A stretch of 64,000 nucleotides of DNA, taken from contig CM065299.1 in assembly GCA_032871835.1 (NCBI GenBank), positions 31,794,074 to 31,858,073 on the forward strand, written 5' to 3'. A program made the position numbers and the translations under genes. The stretch is from Dipteronia dyeriana. Taxonomy: Eukaryota; Streptophyta; Magnoliopsida; Sapindales; Sapindaceae. Shown here piece after piece: positions 24,680-37,545 of the stretch (positions within the stretch are counted from its first letter, which is position 1; each line of letters opens with the position of its first letter). The notes beneath the pieces were generated by a model. The model was not told where the DNA came from. It did not search any database and saw nothing but the letters and a program-made list of their open reading frames with translations.

Positions 24680-26194
24680 TAAGTCCGCATTTTCTTTGTA
24701 GTAGTAATTTCTTTTTTATTTTATTTCAGTTTTTCTTTTTTTCTTTTCTTTTTTTTTCTATATTCTTTGTTCTTATTTTGTATTCAGTTTTTCATCACTC
24801 ATCTCAATCATAAACTTCATACACTTGTTATCTTTAATCACATTTTTGCATTTTAGTCATTGTACTTTTTATTTGCATTTTATCTTAGATCTGATTCGCA
24901 TTTGCATATAGATCATTTTATTTTTTTTTTTTGCATATCAGTCCCTGTAATTATCATATTTTCACTTTAGTCTCTATATTTATAATTATTTACACTTTTA
25001 CCCCAACACCTGTACATATTTTCATTTACACCCCTAGAATTTTGTATCTTGTTATTTTATCACTTTTTCTTTTATTTTATTCATTTTTGTGTATTTCTCC
25101 TCTATGAACCCTCATTAAATTTGCATGAGACGTTGGTCTCGAACATCTAGTGTTAGATTAATTAGGAGATCCCAATCACTGACATTCACTAACAATATGG
25201 CTGAAAACCCACTTAGACATCCAGTAGGAAACCAAGCCGAAAACAAGCACAATATAGTCTTGGGAATCTGACTTTAAAAGACCCTGTTTGCTAATTTATA
25301 AGAAAATTGGATGGGAAGCATATCCCCGACCCATAGAGGGCGTTGAAGCCGTTTCTGGACGTAAAACCAGAGGAAGATGTGAGCCACAATCACAACTACC
25401 AATAAATATCCTTTTGTTTTTATTAACTTTTTCCTTCCGCATTTAATGTCTTTTGTAATTATTGTTGTTTACTTTTGATTTTTGAAGAGAACAAGTAATA
25501 CAGAATTGATCTGAATCTCAGTTTATGATTGTCTCATGGTTTTTATGCATTTTATTTTCCTATATTTTGTATTTCTTTTGTTGTTTTGCAGGATTTTGTT
25601 GTCTTTCAAGTTGTTCAGATGATATCTTCTAAACCTTACCTCTTTCTAATGACATTGGGGACAATGTCTCATTCTGGTTGAGGAGAATGGATAGTTAATT
25701 CGATAACTTTTGTTTTTTTTTTTTAAAAAACTAACTTCTGACCATTTTTTTTTTGTAAAGATGACCGAGTAAGGAGATCTTTTAGATACTTTTGAGACGC
25801 ATCTTTGCAGTTCTGATGCATTTTTTTCCTCTCTTCTGACTATTCAAATTTATAAACTCTCCATTGTGATATCATTGACTAATCCTTTTGTTCATTAAGT
25901 CATCTCGAGAATTTTTTGAACTATTCTAGACACACACGCACATTGACACGTGATTATGTGCAGTAAGTTGAGATTTTACGATATTTAGTTCTGAAACATC
26001 ATTCAAGGGTAACAACTGAAGGCAATGGTTTTGTTTAAAAATATATATAGTAATAATAATAATAATAATTTTGTGTGTTGTGACCAAAACTCTTACTTAG
26101 TAGTCGGGTCTCATGCCTCAGTAAGCATCCAGTGTTCGTGCAAAACGGTGGAGTCTAGATAAGAATAAAGTGCAGTTTCGTAGCCTCTTTAACT

Positions 26195-26450
26195 CGAGCA
26201 ATTAAGTACGAGGGGTGCTTCAACACCTAGTGTCCTAAGACCAATTGGTTTGGGAGTCATTGACCCAAAACTCGTTATACGGGTTAAAGAGAAAGCTTAA
26301 GGGAATTGTACTAAAACAAAAAACAAAAAAAAAAAACATCTGCAATCTGAGTAATTAAGCCCGTTGGAGTGTTTTAACACTTAATGCCCTAAAGCCAACT
26401 AGTTTGGGAGTCATTGGCCTCAAGCTCGCTACATGGATTAGAGATGGAAT
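26195..26450. repeat. duplicated block of about 150 bp in the gypsy interior
   Basis: Two copies, about 26195-26300 and 26345-26450, share AATTAAG, then CAAC(A)CCTAGTGTCCTAA-like and TTTGGGAGTCATTG blocks. Non-coding. Confidence 0.6.
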
Positions 26451-26752
26451 GTTTGTTTCCAATTTTGTTATATTTAAAAAAAAAAGAATAAAACTGTTGC
26501 CTAAGGGAAAAGCCCTGGTGATATTTTGGAATGAAAATGTTGTTTGATTTCAATTGAATCTCATAGTTATCGTGTTGATCTTTATTGAGCACAAGAAAGT
26601 TTGATTGATAACTCAATTGATGACTGGTTGCCAAAGGGTGAGAAAAGAGGTATGTGAGAGTTTGTCTATTTGGTAGTTTAGAGATTTGAATTTGAGTTTT
26701 TACTATTTTCGCTTTAATTGCTAGGGACTAGCAATAAGCTGGTTGAGGGGTG

Positions 26753-27894
26753 TGATTAACACTGAAAAGTGTATGTTTACTAAGGGATAATATCATCATT
26801 TTACACTTCCAATATGATTAATTCCCCAATTTAGACATAATTTCGTTCTTTCGCTTAAATAAATGTGTTGTGTAGTAATCATTATAGTTTTCTTTGTATT
26901 TCAGAGGTAATTCGATCAATTCAGGATCATGGAGAAGTTAGATGGCAAAACAAACATCGTTTTCAAGTTTAGAACATCAAAAAACCTTAGGAAGACCATG
27001 AAGGGCATTTTCATAAATTTGACTATTCACTGTTCACAGTTGACCTTCACTGTTCACAGTTGACCTTCACTGTTCACTCACAGATGCGTTACTGTTCACT
27101 ATTCGCTTCACGGATGAGTTACTGTTCACTGTCACTGTTCACTGATGACGTGGCCAAATCTGGACGCTCCATTCTAAATTCATCCGATGGTCAATTTTCA
27201 TCCGTATTTTGTATAAATAGGGGGCCTCTCCCCCTTAATTTTCATGTTCTGAATCCAAAACTGATATTAGATTTGTGAAATTCTCTCTCTTTTGTTCTCA
27301 AATTCTCAGTTTAAATAAAATAGTTGTTTTCTAGTTAAATTATGTCTGACTAATTTTATATAGCTGAGGCCAAATGTGATACTATTGGTATGGAAAATAT
27401 GATCCAATTATGGTAAGTTTATTATTTTTATGCTTTCTCCCCTCTGATCTTTGTGGAGTTTTTGACTCACTGTAGATCGATAAATATTTGCTAGCATAGT
27501 GGGTACTTTTACCCATATCTATCATAGAGTGGTTTATCCCCTCTAATATTTGTGGAGTTTTGACTCACTGTAGACAGACAGATGTTGTCTTGCACAGTGA
27601 GTGCTTTTACCCACATCTATCAGAGAGTGGTCAGTGAAGTGGAATACCATCCCATTAATCTGGACTAAATATTAATAATTTGATCATATTCGAATTACCA
27701 ACAGTGGATCCCTTAACCCCATTATTAATTTTAATTGATTTTCATTTTATAACAAGATTAGTAATTAATCTAGATAATTAATTCTACAAGTACAAGTGAA
27801 CAACTTTCCTGTGGTTCGACCCGGTCTTACCAGTTAATTTATTACTTTGACACTCTTATACTTGAGAGTATGAACACTTCTTTAAGACGTGTCA
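26753..27894 (+). repeat. 3' LTR of the nested gypsy element
   Basis: Lacks the MITE and so preserves the empty site near 27350-27375. It is preceded by the polypurine tract GGTTGAGGGGTG. Confidence 0.9.
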
Positions 27895-30189
27895 TTGTGC
27901 TTCTACGTAGTGTGCTGACCATTAGGATTTTATAATGATCGTTTGTTAAAATTATATAATCAATTGTATTTGGAATATTTATGGGGTACTATATATTCAC
28001 GTAGTGAACTAGCTGTTAAGATTCCATAATATTCGTTGGATTATCAATGATTAAGGTTTTAAACTGCATTGAGGTACAACTATACATGTGTTGATCATCT
28101 GCCTAAGTAAGTCATCACTTGTGTAAGTTTTGTGAGCATTGAAGAATAAAGAGTGATGTTCATCTCCCAAAGAAGTTAATTACTTGTAGGAAAGTTTTAA
28201 CACATGCGTTGTGGTCTTTGTCCAAAAGACAGATCATGATGTTGTGTTGGATTTCCATGAAGGTTAAATCATTATTTATAATGATTATGGAAATCGGTGT
28301 GATCATGAATATAATGTGATTTAATTTTCCTTTTTTTTAAACACCTATACTGCCATTAAGATATTGGTTGATAGACCTTTTTAATGGATTAGATGAGACA
28401 CTCCTATTGGTTTTTACCTTAGCAATGATTAAAGGATAAATGAAGTTTAGTGAACCCACTGTTGAAAGTTTGTTAAGGTCTAGTGCCTTATAAATAGATG
28501 GAGATTAATCTATTCTATGAAGTTATGTCTTTTGTTTGTTATTTTGATAAAGGTGATAGGGTACAAACACCATAGGAATTAGTCTGGAAATTTTTACAAT
28601 TCAACATAGCAAGTCAAAGAAAATACTGAGGAAATAAAATAATTTGATATCGTAAGAAAAGGTACCCCTTGATTTATGTTTTGAATTATTTGATTAATTA
28701 TCAATTAAGCTGTTAATGAGTTATTTCTTGTGATACATTTTATATTATAAATTATTCCAATGAACTCAGTATTTAATAAGAGGCCAATTGGTTAAGAGGT
28801 TTTATTTGTATTCATATGAAATCATGATAATATTTAGATTATCTTTAACCTCTAAAAGTTTTATTTGATGATATTTTCGATATTGGTCATATAATGCATA
28901 GTACAATTTTAATAATAAGACTGAGAATTAAAAGTAATATCTTTAAGTCTGTTTAAGATAATACGTTATTACTTATGATTTTCACTTTGTAAGTTATATA
29001 GTGATTTTTGTAAATAATAATCTTTATGGCTCTTCGAACTCTTCTCGTATTCTAAATTCTACTTTTGGTTTTAGAATTAGATTGATAATTGTTCTTGTAG
29101 TTTAGATATAATCATTTTAATCATATGGCCAAAGGTAGAATTGTGATAATTGATTTGTAGGACATTTTGATTATTTTTAAATTCTCAGTTTTAAGTCTTT
29201 TGATTAATTGTATTAAAAGTGATCTCATAATATACAAAGATATGGTTGTAAAAGTTAGAAACTATTGGTAATAGTTCATAAAACCTATTCTATTTTATTT
29301 ATGAGAATAATTTTGTCTATACATTATACATTCTTAATGGGGAGAGAGTGATGTTATTAAGAATATATAATTTCAAAGACTTGTGTTTAAGGAAGAAAGC
29401 GTATGTTTAAGATATTTATGTTGAATAAATGTCATGTTTGTTGAATTGTAATTTTGGATGTCATCGGAGCTTAGGTTTTGACTTAGTTGTCAAATAGTTG
29501 CAAACAAATTGGTTGAAAGTCATGTGGTCAGATTTTTGGCTAGAAGGTTTTACTTGAAAATTAGTATTAAGTTTGCATACTTTAAACTTCATTGACATAG
29601 TTAATCAAGCTTCCAGACAATTATGTTTAGTTTAATAAAGTATTAACATTTTATGACCTTATTAAAAGGTTTAATTATGCCTTTAGGCATAACCGAGAGT
29701 CAGTGAGAGTAAGTTTATTTTCCATGTGCTCTATGTTGTCATTTGTATGATATTAAGAATTTTATCTATAGTATTTCGAGGTGAAAAAATTTCAAACAAG
29801 CTTATTTTGACAATGCTATTGAGAAAATATATCAATAGAGCACTTAAAGGATTGATATGATTACAAATTTACTTGTTTGAGGTACCTATTGGCAAAAGTG
29901 ATTGACTTACATAAGTTTTTAATTCCTCGAGTAAATTGGAGTGTTCTCATAAGAAAATGGTCATGTATGTATCTACAAATGATAGTTTGATGTAAGCTTA
30001 ATATATATATGTATTGATTATATTATTACATTAGTAGACTCTGCGGATTTTAAACCAATTTGGCATGTATCAATAGATAGTGATAAAAAAAAAAGGTTTC
30101 AGCATATTTGTAGAGGTTAATTGTTTCATGCTCATATGTATGTATGGATAAAGAAATATGTACTTTATACGTTGCAACTCTAAAGAACT
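27895..30189 (+). pseudogene. decayed internal region of copia A (no legible domain)
   Basis: AT-rich DNA of the copia interior downstream of the nested gypsy. It should have held gag, protease, integrase and reverse transcriptase, but every frame is densely stopped and I recognise no motif. Confidence 0.45.
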
Positions 30190-30249
30190 TTGATTGTGAA
30201 ATCATATTTTGAGGAAGATTGTGATAATTTCATTGCATTTATTTTCTCT

Positions 30250-30405
30250 AAATACGATAAGAGATCTCGGGGGTTTAATCATGTGGATATTATGGTGAGA
30301 GAAAGATTTAAGAGTTGCAAGTTTCTAATAGCCACATGTAAAATAACTCTTGATATACTAACCAAGATATTTGACTCTGGAGGTTTTGTGAAGCATGTTA
30401 TATAA
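30250..30405 (+). pseudogene. RNase H C-terminal remnant of copia A pol
   Basis: An open stretch ending near 30405 reads FNHVDIMVRERFKS ... LDILTKIFDSGGFVKHV, recognisable against the copia RNase H tail (SKHIDIK ... ADLLTKGLP ... FHEH, intact in copia B at 37900-38060). It is the only legible coding trace in this element. Confidence 0.6.
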
Positions 30406-31094
30406 TGTATTGGATGATTGATATTTTTGATGCGTTTGGTTAGTTGGGGTTATCTTTAATTAGATTAACTGTATTTATTTTATGCATGTTTGTTTCATAT
30501 TCTCAAGAATATATTGTATATGTATGTTAAGATGTTTACCATATTTGTTATTGTGTGCTCACGGATGGTTGGTTATGACAAGAAATCTCAAGCTTTTAGC
30601 TTGAGGGGGCAGTTCACTCATAAGGTATAAAGTTTCTACCGATGAGTGTACATTACTTACGATAAAAAGATTCACTCGTCTTAAGGGAGGTTTAACTCAT
30701 AGTCAAAATGTTTGACAAATGAGTATAAAATGCTTAAGACATTAAGTTTGCTCGTCTTAAGCTACTTCGTATTATGCGAAGTTGGACCTCTATGGAAATA
30801 TGCATGATGATCATATCTGCATGTAATTTCAATACCACACATACATACCATTTCACCCGGGTAGGTAGAGCTAAGGGTATTTTGATTACATATGGTCTTA
30901 TGTCGATTAAAGATATAATGATCTTTGCAGTTGAATACTTGAGGTTCTATTGGATTAAGGGGATGGAAGGAAGGTGTTACTTTCTTAAACATTCTTTGTG
31001 GCCACATAAAATTGTTTGTCAATTCGGAGAGTCGTTTTCTGAAATGAATTTTCAAATCTAAAACAATAATGTTTATGTAGCTCAAGTGGGAGAA

Positions 31095-31636
31095 TGTAAG
31101 ATTTTTATAAAAATTGTGAGCACCATATGACATTATATTTTTAGTTTATGAAAAACCGAATTAATTGGAATGTTTAAGTAAGTGAGAGTTGACAGGATAA
31201 ATCCCGTTATTAATGTGATCAATATTTATTGGGCGTGGTGCACATTAGCTACATTAAATATATGCAGGATATAGTATGAGCTTTGTATATGTGTGTGCCT
31301 AGTATTCCTTTTAGTACTAGCCATCCCATTAGGGTTTTGATAATATTTTATGTGTTAGGATTCTAGAAAGTTATACTATATATAGGGGGTCCTTATTCTC
31401 ACTTACAGAACGTATTATAGAATTGTCTCTCCATTAGGCAATCTGAGGAAGGTGAGAAGAGAGTAGAAGACTCTCTATTGTTTTTATTGTTTTTTTTTTT
31501 CAGGTTATTGCGTTATTATGGATTCGAGATTAAGACTCTACGACTTGAATGTTTCCCGTTGCGCTTCCAGTTACGTGTCTATTCTTACTTATACAAGCAA
31601 TACGAGATTTAGTTATTTCTATACATAATGCTTACA
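31095..31636 (+). repeat. 3' LTR of copia A
   Basis: Begins TGTAAGATTTTTAT directly after the polypurine tract and ends GCTTACA. Confidence 0.9.
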
Positions 31637-32075
31637 GGGTGGGGTGCACTTTCCCCATCCCCACCCTATTTAACCCATTTAATAAAATTATTTATTAAAA
31701 TCTTATCAAAAAATAATATTTTTAAATTAATAAATATATAAACTAATGAATATGATATAATATATAAAGTAATTCTAAAAAACAAATTGAAAATCATTGT
31801 ATAAACATAAATCTCAAAAATATATATATATTTTAATCATTTTAAAACATTAACATTGAACTAAATAAATAAAAAAAATAAGTATTATATTTTAAGTGGG
31901 GCGGGATGGGACGACGATTATAAAACCCATCTCCACCCCATACCCATTACGTGTTTTACTATCCATCTCCACCCCCTTCCTATTTCTACCAAATTAAAAC
32001 TCATCCCCATCAAATAAGTACAGATCCCTACACAACCCTGTCTCCGCAGATTATTTTATCGTCCCTACTTATTTC

Positions 32076-32483
32076 TCTAGAATTGATACAACCTTGAATA
32101 TCAGTGTACGTAACTGCCGACTACAGTCGCACTCTTAAGTCCTAACCTTTCCTTTTCCTCTCTCATACATGTGTTCATTATCTCAAAGGCTCCCTAGGCC
32201 CTCTACTTCGAGTCTAATTTTGCATATCAACATGTTTGTTTCTTGGCAAAATATGTGGAGGAATTATAAGGTGACTGTGATTGCCGACACATGATACATT
32301 ATATCTTATTATTTTCTTCATATGGAATCGTCTTTGTTATCTTGGGTATGAGACCCTCGAAGAGTATTCGTCAGCATCAAACCTGACTAGTTAGTATCTG
32401 AATCCAAAATTAAAGGAGAATATCACTAAGCTAGGAAGAGATTGACATTGTCCGTAGACACTTCCTAATCCAGCCATCCAGGT
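32076..32483. other. intergenic stretch between the nest and copia B
   Basis: No gene or bounded element seen. Confidence 0.5.
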
Positions 32484-32488
32484 TTAAG

Positions 32489-33030
32489 TGTTGGAAAATT
32501 CCATCATATGGGGCAACACATGTGAATATTAAATATTTTGTGCTATCTTTTGGTTAAGCCTAAATTAAAGTGATATAATTAAGATTTAAAGCATTAAGGC
32601 TTACGGGTATAATTGTCATGGAATTAATGTGTAGATACCAGTGTTGCTATTTCTAATTTGTTGAGGGGCCGAATTAGAAATATCCAACATATAATAATTT
32701 GATTATTATATATATTTAGGGTTATGGTCCCCAAATTACACGATACTTTTGTTTTCTCTGTATCCCTATCAACAGAGCAAAATATAACACGGTAGGGTTC
32801 ATAAATGTCGTGATAATTTGGAAGATCACAACCCCGTTCACAAATCTCCAGCAATGGATTCAGGTACGCTTCCGCTTATCAATTATCTCTACTTTTCTCT
32901 TGAATTGATATGGGTTAGTAATATGTTTATTAGGGTTTGATTAAGTATGATATATAAACATGTTTAGGTTAAACATTCAGATTAATTTTGTGCATAAGCA
33001 TGTTATTTTGTTTTAATTCAAATCCTCACA
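32489..33030 (+). repeat. 5' LTR of copia B
   Basis: 542 bp, TG...CA, aligns throughout with the 3' LTR at 38518-39057, with few substitutions. Confidence 0.93.
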
Positions 33031-33031
33031 A

Positions 33032-33044
33032 TTGGTATCAGAGC
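33032..33044 (+). other. primer-binding site of copia B (initiator tRNA-Met)
   Basis: TTGGTATCAGAGC, one base after the 5' LTR. Confidence 0.92.
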
Positions 33045-35235
33045 TACCCATAGTTGATTCTTGAGGATTTAAGATTTGAATTTTCGGTACTAACAAAAAA
33101 AAATCTGGAATTACTTTGTTTGTTGCGACTTAAGCAGTTTTATTGTTTAATATATGTGTTGAATACATAAACAAAATATTATGTTTGTGTTTGATTTGTG
33201 AGTTATGTGACATAGATTATTTGGGTTTTGATCTTTTGAAATTTGAGTTTTGTTTTGTTTTTTTGAAGTTTTTTTGAAGTTTTTTTTTATTAAAACTGCA
33301 CATTTTTTAATTTTAAAAAAAAAAATCTGGGCAATTTTTTTTTGGGTCGATGGGTTTTCATACCCAGACCCGTGGTGATCTCGAATCACACCTGCCCAAA
33401 TCCGATTTACTTTTCGGTCAACGCCCACTGGTGAGGTTTTTCGGCCATTTTGAGCACGAAATCCGCGCATTTGGAGACGAGCAGGGGTCGTGGTCCCGAT
33501 CCCGATCCACGACTGGTTCAGATATGGCTTCGTCGTCGTTTTCGTTCGATCCACTGTGGATCGATGGTCGTCGCTGCTAGGCCGTCGTTTGTTGCTTTCC
33601 GGTGACATTCTGGTGGCTAAGGCGGCAGCGACAAGAAGAAACTAGGGTTTACAGGTTGATTTTTGTCAGGCCTTTCTTTTGAAAATTCGAAATTTTCGAG
33701 AGACTGTTTTACAATTTATTTGGGCCATTATGTGATTTTGATAAACATGCGGGGTCAATTTATTATTTCAAAAACTTACGGGGCCTGTTTGTAATTACGA
33801 ATATTTTTTTGGGTAGATTTATAATTATTGAATAGTTATGGCTCACTTTGTAATTTTCAAAAGTTTTGGGTCAAATTTTAATTATGAAAACTTGAGCACC
33901 TTTTTTGTAATTATAACATTTTTTGAGGGACTGTTTTACAATTTATTTGGGTCATTATGTGATTTTGATAAACTTTCGGGGTCAATTTATAATTTTTAAA
34001 ACTTACGGGGCCTGTTTGCAATTAGGAAAACGTTTTGGGGCAGATTTATAATTATTGAAAAGTTATGGGTCACTTTATAATTTTCAAAAGTTGGGCCAAA
34101 TTTTAATCATGAAAACTTGATGGGCTTTTCTATAATTATACAAAATCAAGAGCAGTTTTGTAATTTTGATAAAATAAAATAAATATTTATTTTTATTTTA
34201 TTTTATTGTAAGGATCAACTCAAATTCAAATATTTGTGGTATACCTTTTATGGTTAAATAAACTATTTCATCATTCTAAATGGGCTAATTGAAGTAAGAT
34301 GTCACCAAAGTGACATCTCTTGTGTAGATTGTTCATGAGTAATGTTGGATGTTCGTGTGTGTAAATTCATGCGGGTATTTATCGGTCCAAAGAAAGGTTA
34401 ATACTTGACCGAATTGCACACACATCCGTGGTGGTAAACATGTGATGATTATAAGGTTTTACATGTGAATAATAAGTAGATCCAAAGATAGATTTATTAT
34501 TTAACATAAATTATTGTCAATGTTTGATCACTATTAAAAGAGTATCATGTGTGTGTATATAAATTCATACGGGTATTAACTGGCCGAAAGGAAGGTTAAT
34601 ACTTGGCCGAATTGTACACACATCTGTGGTGGTAAACATGTGATGATTATAAGGTTTTACATGTGAATAATAAGTCGATCCAAAGATAGATTTATTATTT
34701 AACATAAATTATTGTCAATGTTTGATCACTACAACAAGGGTACCACTTACAATTAATATTATTGTCTAAAGACTTGATATTAATGTGGTACTAGGTATAT
34801 TAAGATGAGACCGACCATTATTTGGTATATCTTTTATGGTTAAATAAAGTGGTCTATCATTCTAAATGGGCTAATTGAAGCAAGATGTCGCTAAAGTGAC
34901 ATCTCTTGTGTAGATTATTCATGAGGGATGTTGGATGTTGGATGTTGGATGTTTGTGTGTGTAAATTCATGCGAGTATTAGTCGGCCCAAAGGAAGGTTA
35001 ATACTTGGCCGAATTGCACACACACCAATTGTGATAAATATGTGACGATTATAAGGTTTTACATGTGAATAATAAATCGATCCAAAGATAGATTTATTAT
35101 TTGACATTAATTATTGTCAATATTTGATCACTACAATAAGAGTACCACTTACAATTAATATTACCGTCCAAAGACTTGATATTAATGTTGTGTTAGGTAT
35201 CTTGAGATGAGACTTACCATTATTTGAATTTGTTG
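33045..35235 (+). repeat. long untranslated leader of copia B with two tandem arrays
   Basis: 33340-33650 is a G/C-rich block ending ACTAGGGTTTACAG. 33698-34160 holds two copies of a 227-bp unit beginning GAG(A/G)GACTGTTTTAC at 33698 and 33925. 34237-35236 holds three copies of a block of about 200 bp containing GGTTAATACTTG(A/G)CCGAATTG and GATGATTATAAGG, inside a longer repeat restarting near 34822. No coding potential is supported. Confidence 0.75.
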
Positions 35236-35339
35236 ATCATTGTATTTGGTTATTAATGTGAGCATGTTTGTATGTTTGTTTTGTTTTCTTTCAAGCTAAT
35301 GTTTTACTATATCTGCTAAATACCAACTATATACCCATG

Positions 35340-35935
35340 CTTAATGGGATCAACCTTAAGGATTTGGAAGGAGAACATGCTCATTGTTCTCGTCTACATA
35401 ACCAGCTTCTCTTACGGATGCAAGTTCTCCTGATAATAGGAAGAACTTTGAGAAGTGAGATCGCTCAAATTGCATGAGTCTTATGATCATGAAGCGCAGC
35501 ATTCCGGAGGCATTTAGGGGCGCGGTATCTAAAAAGATAACCAAAACCAAAGAGTTCCTAGTCGAAATTGAAAAGCGTTTTATGAAAAAACGATAATGCA
35601 GAAACAAGCACGCTTTTGCAAAGCTTGATTCTATGAGGTACAAGGGCAAATGGAACATAAAGGAGTACGTTATGGAAATTTCTCATATTGCTTCTAAGCT
35701 TAAGACATTGAAGCTCGATCTGTCTAACGACTTGCTCATGCATTTGATATTAATATCACTTCCTGCACACTACATTCAGTTTAAGGTCAGTTACAACTAT
35801 CAAAAAGAGAAATGGTCTCTTAATGAACTCATTTCTTACTGTGTACAAGAGGAAGAGAGACTGAAGCGAGACTGGACCAAAAGTGCTTATTTGGCTAGCA
35901 CCTCCAAGGATAAAGACAAATAGAGGAAGAATAAT
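35340..35935 (+). pseudogene. copia B gag (UBN2-type) remnant
   Basis: The frame open from 35633 to 35923 encodes YVMEISHIASKLKTLKLDLS, LILISLPAHYIQFKVSYN and SLNELISYCVQEEERLK, the standard copia capsid core. N-terminal gag DNA lies upstream in other frames, with a frameshift near 35600. The CCHC zinc knuckle that should follow is absent. Confidence 0.85.
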
Positions 35936-35999
35936 GAAGTTGCTAAAAACCGTATGAGCTTTGGACAAGCATAAAGCTTAGTCTAAAGCATTTTCACAT

Positions 36000-36324
36000 T
36001 TTGGGATGTCCAGCTGAGGCAAGGCCTTACAGGCCACATGAAAGGGAATTGGACTCCAAATTTGTGAGCAACTACTTTATTGGCTACTCTGAGCGATCTA
36101 AGGGCAATAAGTTTTATGATACCACACTTAGGTCAATTTTTGAAACGGGAACTGCAACATTTTTTGAGGATGTTGAGTTTGTGGGGAGAAATAAGGTTAG
36201 AGACATTGTCTTTGAGGATGAATCGGTTACGATTCCTATTATTGCTTTTGACAATGTGCAGGTTTTTATACCTGTCATTGATTCTATATCTGTCACTGAT
36301 CAAGAAGCGAATCTGGATCCTTAA
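36000..36324 (+). pseudogene. copia B integrase C-terminal domain fragment
   Basis: Encodes GCPAEARPYRPHERELDSK, NYFIGYSERSKGNKFYD and TATFFEDVEF, the GKGY-like C-terminal module of copia integrase. The zinc-binding and DDE catalytic parts that normally precede it are missing, and gag lies just 5' of it, which shows an internal deletion. Confidence 0.87.
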
Positions 36325-36435
36325 CCAGACAATGTTGAACAACCCCCATTCAAGATAAGGTAATTGTTCCTAAGGAACAAACTCAACAACCTCAAAAACC
36401 AGTGCCATTAAGGCGATCCACTAGAGAAAGGAGAA

Positions 36436-37419
36436 ATGCTATTCTGGACGATTTTTTACGTATTTCTCCGAAAACATGAGGAAAACATTGGAATGATGGA
36501 AAATGATCCAATCAACTTCCATCAAGCCATGCAGGGTTCCAACTCTCAAAAGTGGATTGATGCCATGAATGAGGAGTATAAGTCTATGCAAGACAATAAG
36601 GTTTGGGTACTTGTCCCATTACCAGAAAGTACGAAGCCCATTGGTTGTAAATGGATATTTAAAACCAAAGGGATTTGAAAGGTAATGTGGAGAGGTATAA
36701 GGCTCGCCTTGTAACTCAAGGCTTTACCCAAAAAAAAAGGATTGACTATAAAGAGACTTTCTCTCCGGTTTCAAACGAAATAATCTTTTAGGACAATCAT
36801 GACACTTGTTGTATATTTTGACCTTGCGCTTCATCAGATGGATGTCAAGACGTCATTTCTCAATGGTAACATTGATGAAACAATTTATACGGTACAACCA
36901 GAAAACTTTGAGTTGGGAGACCCAAAGAATATGGTTTACAAATTGATAAAATCCATTTATGGACTCAAGCAAGCTTTCCGTCAGTGGTACCGTAAGTTTC
37001 ATCAAGTGATTATCTCGTTTGGTTTTGGGATAAATGTTGTTGATAATTGTGTGTATCATAATTTCAGTGGGAGTAAGCACATATTCCTGGTTTTATATGT
37101 CGATGACATACTGCTTGCCACAAATGATATAGGCATGTTGCATGAAACCAAGAGATTTCTATCAAAGAATTTTGAGATGAAAGATCTTGGTGACGTCTCC
37201 TTTGTATTAGGGATCCAGATACAACGAGACCGCTCTCAGGGTATTATTGGATTATCACATAGGAGCTATATCGATACAATGCTCAAAAGGTTTGACATGC
37301 ATGACAACAAATCAGGTGACACCCTTGTCGTTAAGGGAGACAGTTCAGTCTCAATTAGTGCCCTAAAAGTAACATTGAAGCTAAGGAAATGCAGAAGATT
37401 CCCTATGCATCAGCTGTAG
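36436..37419 (+). pseudogene. copia B reverse transcriptase, frame-damaged
   Basis: N-terminal half at 36436-36678 ([32 protein letters not shown]), stop and frame change near 36677-36798, then 36799-37419 with QMDVKTSFLNGN, VYKLIKSIYGLKQAFRQWY and the catalytic YVDD at 37096-37107 intact, followed by KDLGDVSFVLGIQI. RVT_2 family. Broken by at least one frameshift and an internal stop. Confidence 0.9.
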
Positions 37420-37545
37420 GGAGTCTAATGTATGCTCAGGTATGTACGCGTCTAGATATTTACGTACATTGTTGGTATGTTAAGCAGATATTTAAATAAC
37501 TCTAGGATGGATCATTGGAAAGCAGCCAATTGAGTTATAAGGTAT

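Larger units (their letters stand above)
22880..27894 (+). mobile_element. Athila/Tat-like gypsy LTR retrotransposon, internally deleted, nested in copia A
   Basis: LTRs at 22880-24653 (about 1.2 kb once its nested MITE is removed) and 26753-27894 (1142 bp), starting TGATTAACACTG and ending GACGTGTCA. Flanks TTATG (22875-22879) and TTGTG (27895-27899) are a TSD with one mismatch. The primer-binding site after the 5' LTR reads TTTTTGGTGCCGCTGCCGGTGA, one or two changes from the tRNA-Asp site of Athila-type elements. Only 2.1 kb of interior remains: a gag-like start MAENPLRHPVGNQ at 25197, soon broken, and GGGGACAATG(T) near 25656, a motif common before the 3' LTR of this group. No pol. Confidence 0.88.
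20074..31636 (+). mobile_element. copia-type LTR retrotransposon A, decayed, interrupted by a gypsy element
   Basis: LTRs at 20074-20617 and 31095-31636 (544 and 542 bp), ending in ATAATGCTTACA. The 5' LTR begins TC where the 3' LTR has TG. Flanks GGGCG (20069-20073) and GGGTG (31637-31641) form a TSD with one mismatch. The primer-binding site is complementary to initiator tRNA-Met and the polypurine tract is CAAGTGGGAGAA at 31083-31094. The internal DNA consists of a long non-coding leader, then (after the nested gypsy, 22880-27894) badly decayed pol. No intact gag or pol remains. Confidence 0.9.
19956..32067. mobile_element. hAT-type MITE, outermost shell of a four-level nest
   Basis: Perfect 8-bp TSD CTTATTTC at 19948-19955 and 32068-32075, the hAT signature. 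The left end reads TAGGGATGGCAATGAGG and the right end CGTCCCTA. Only 19956-20073 and 31642-32067 belong to it, about 545 bp in all; the rest is a copia insertion. It has the G-run structure (GGGGCGGGG, and CCCCACCC in the other half) typical of a widespread plant hAT MITE group. It encodes nothing. Confidence 0.88.
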
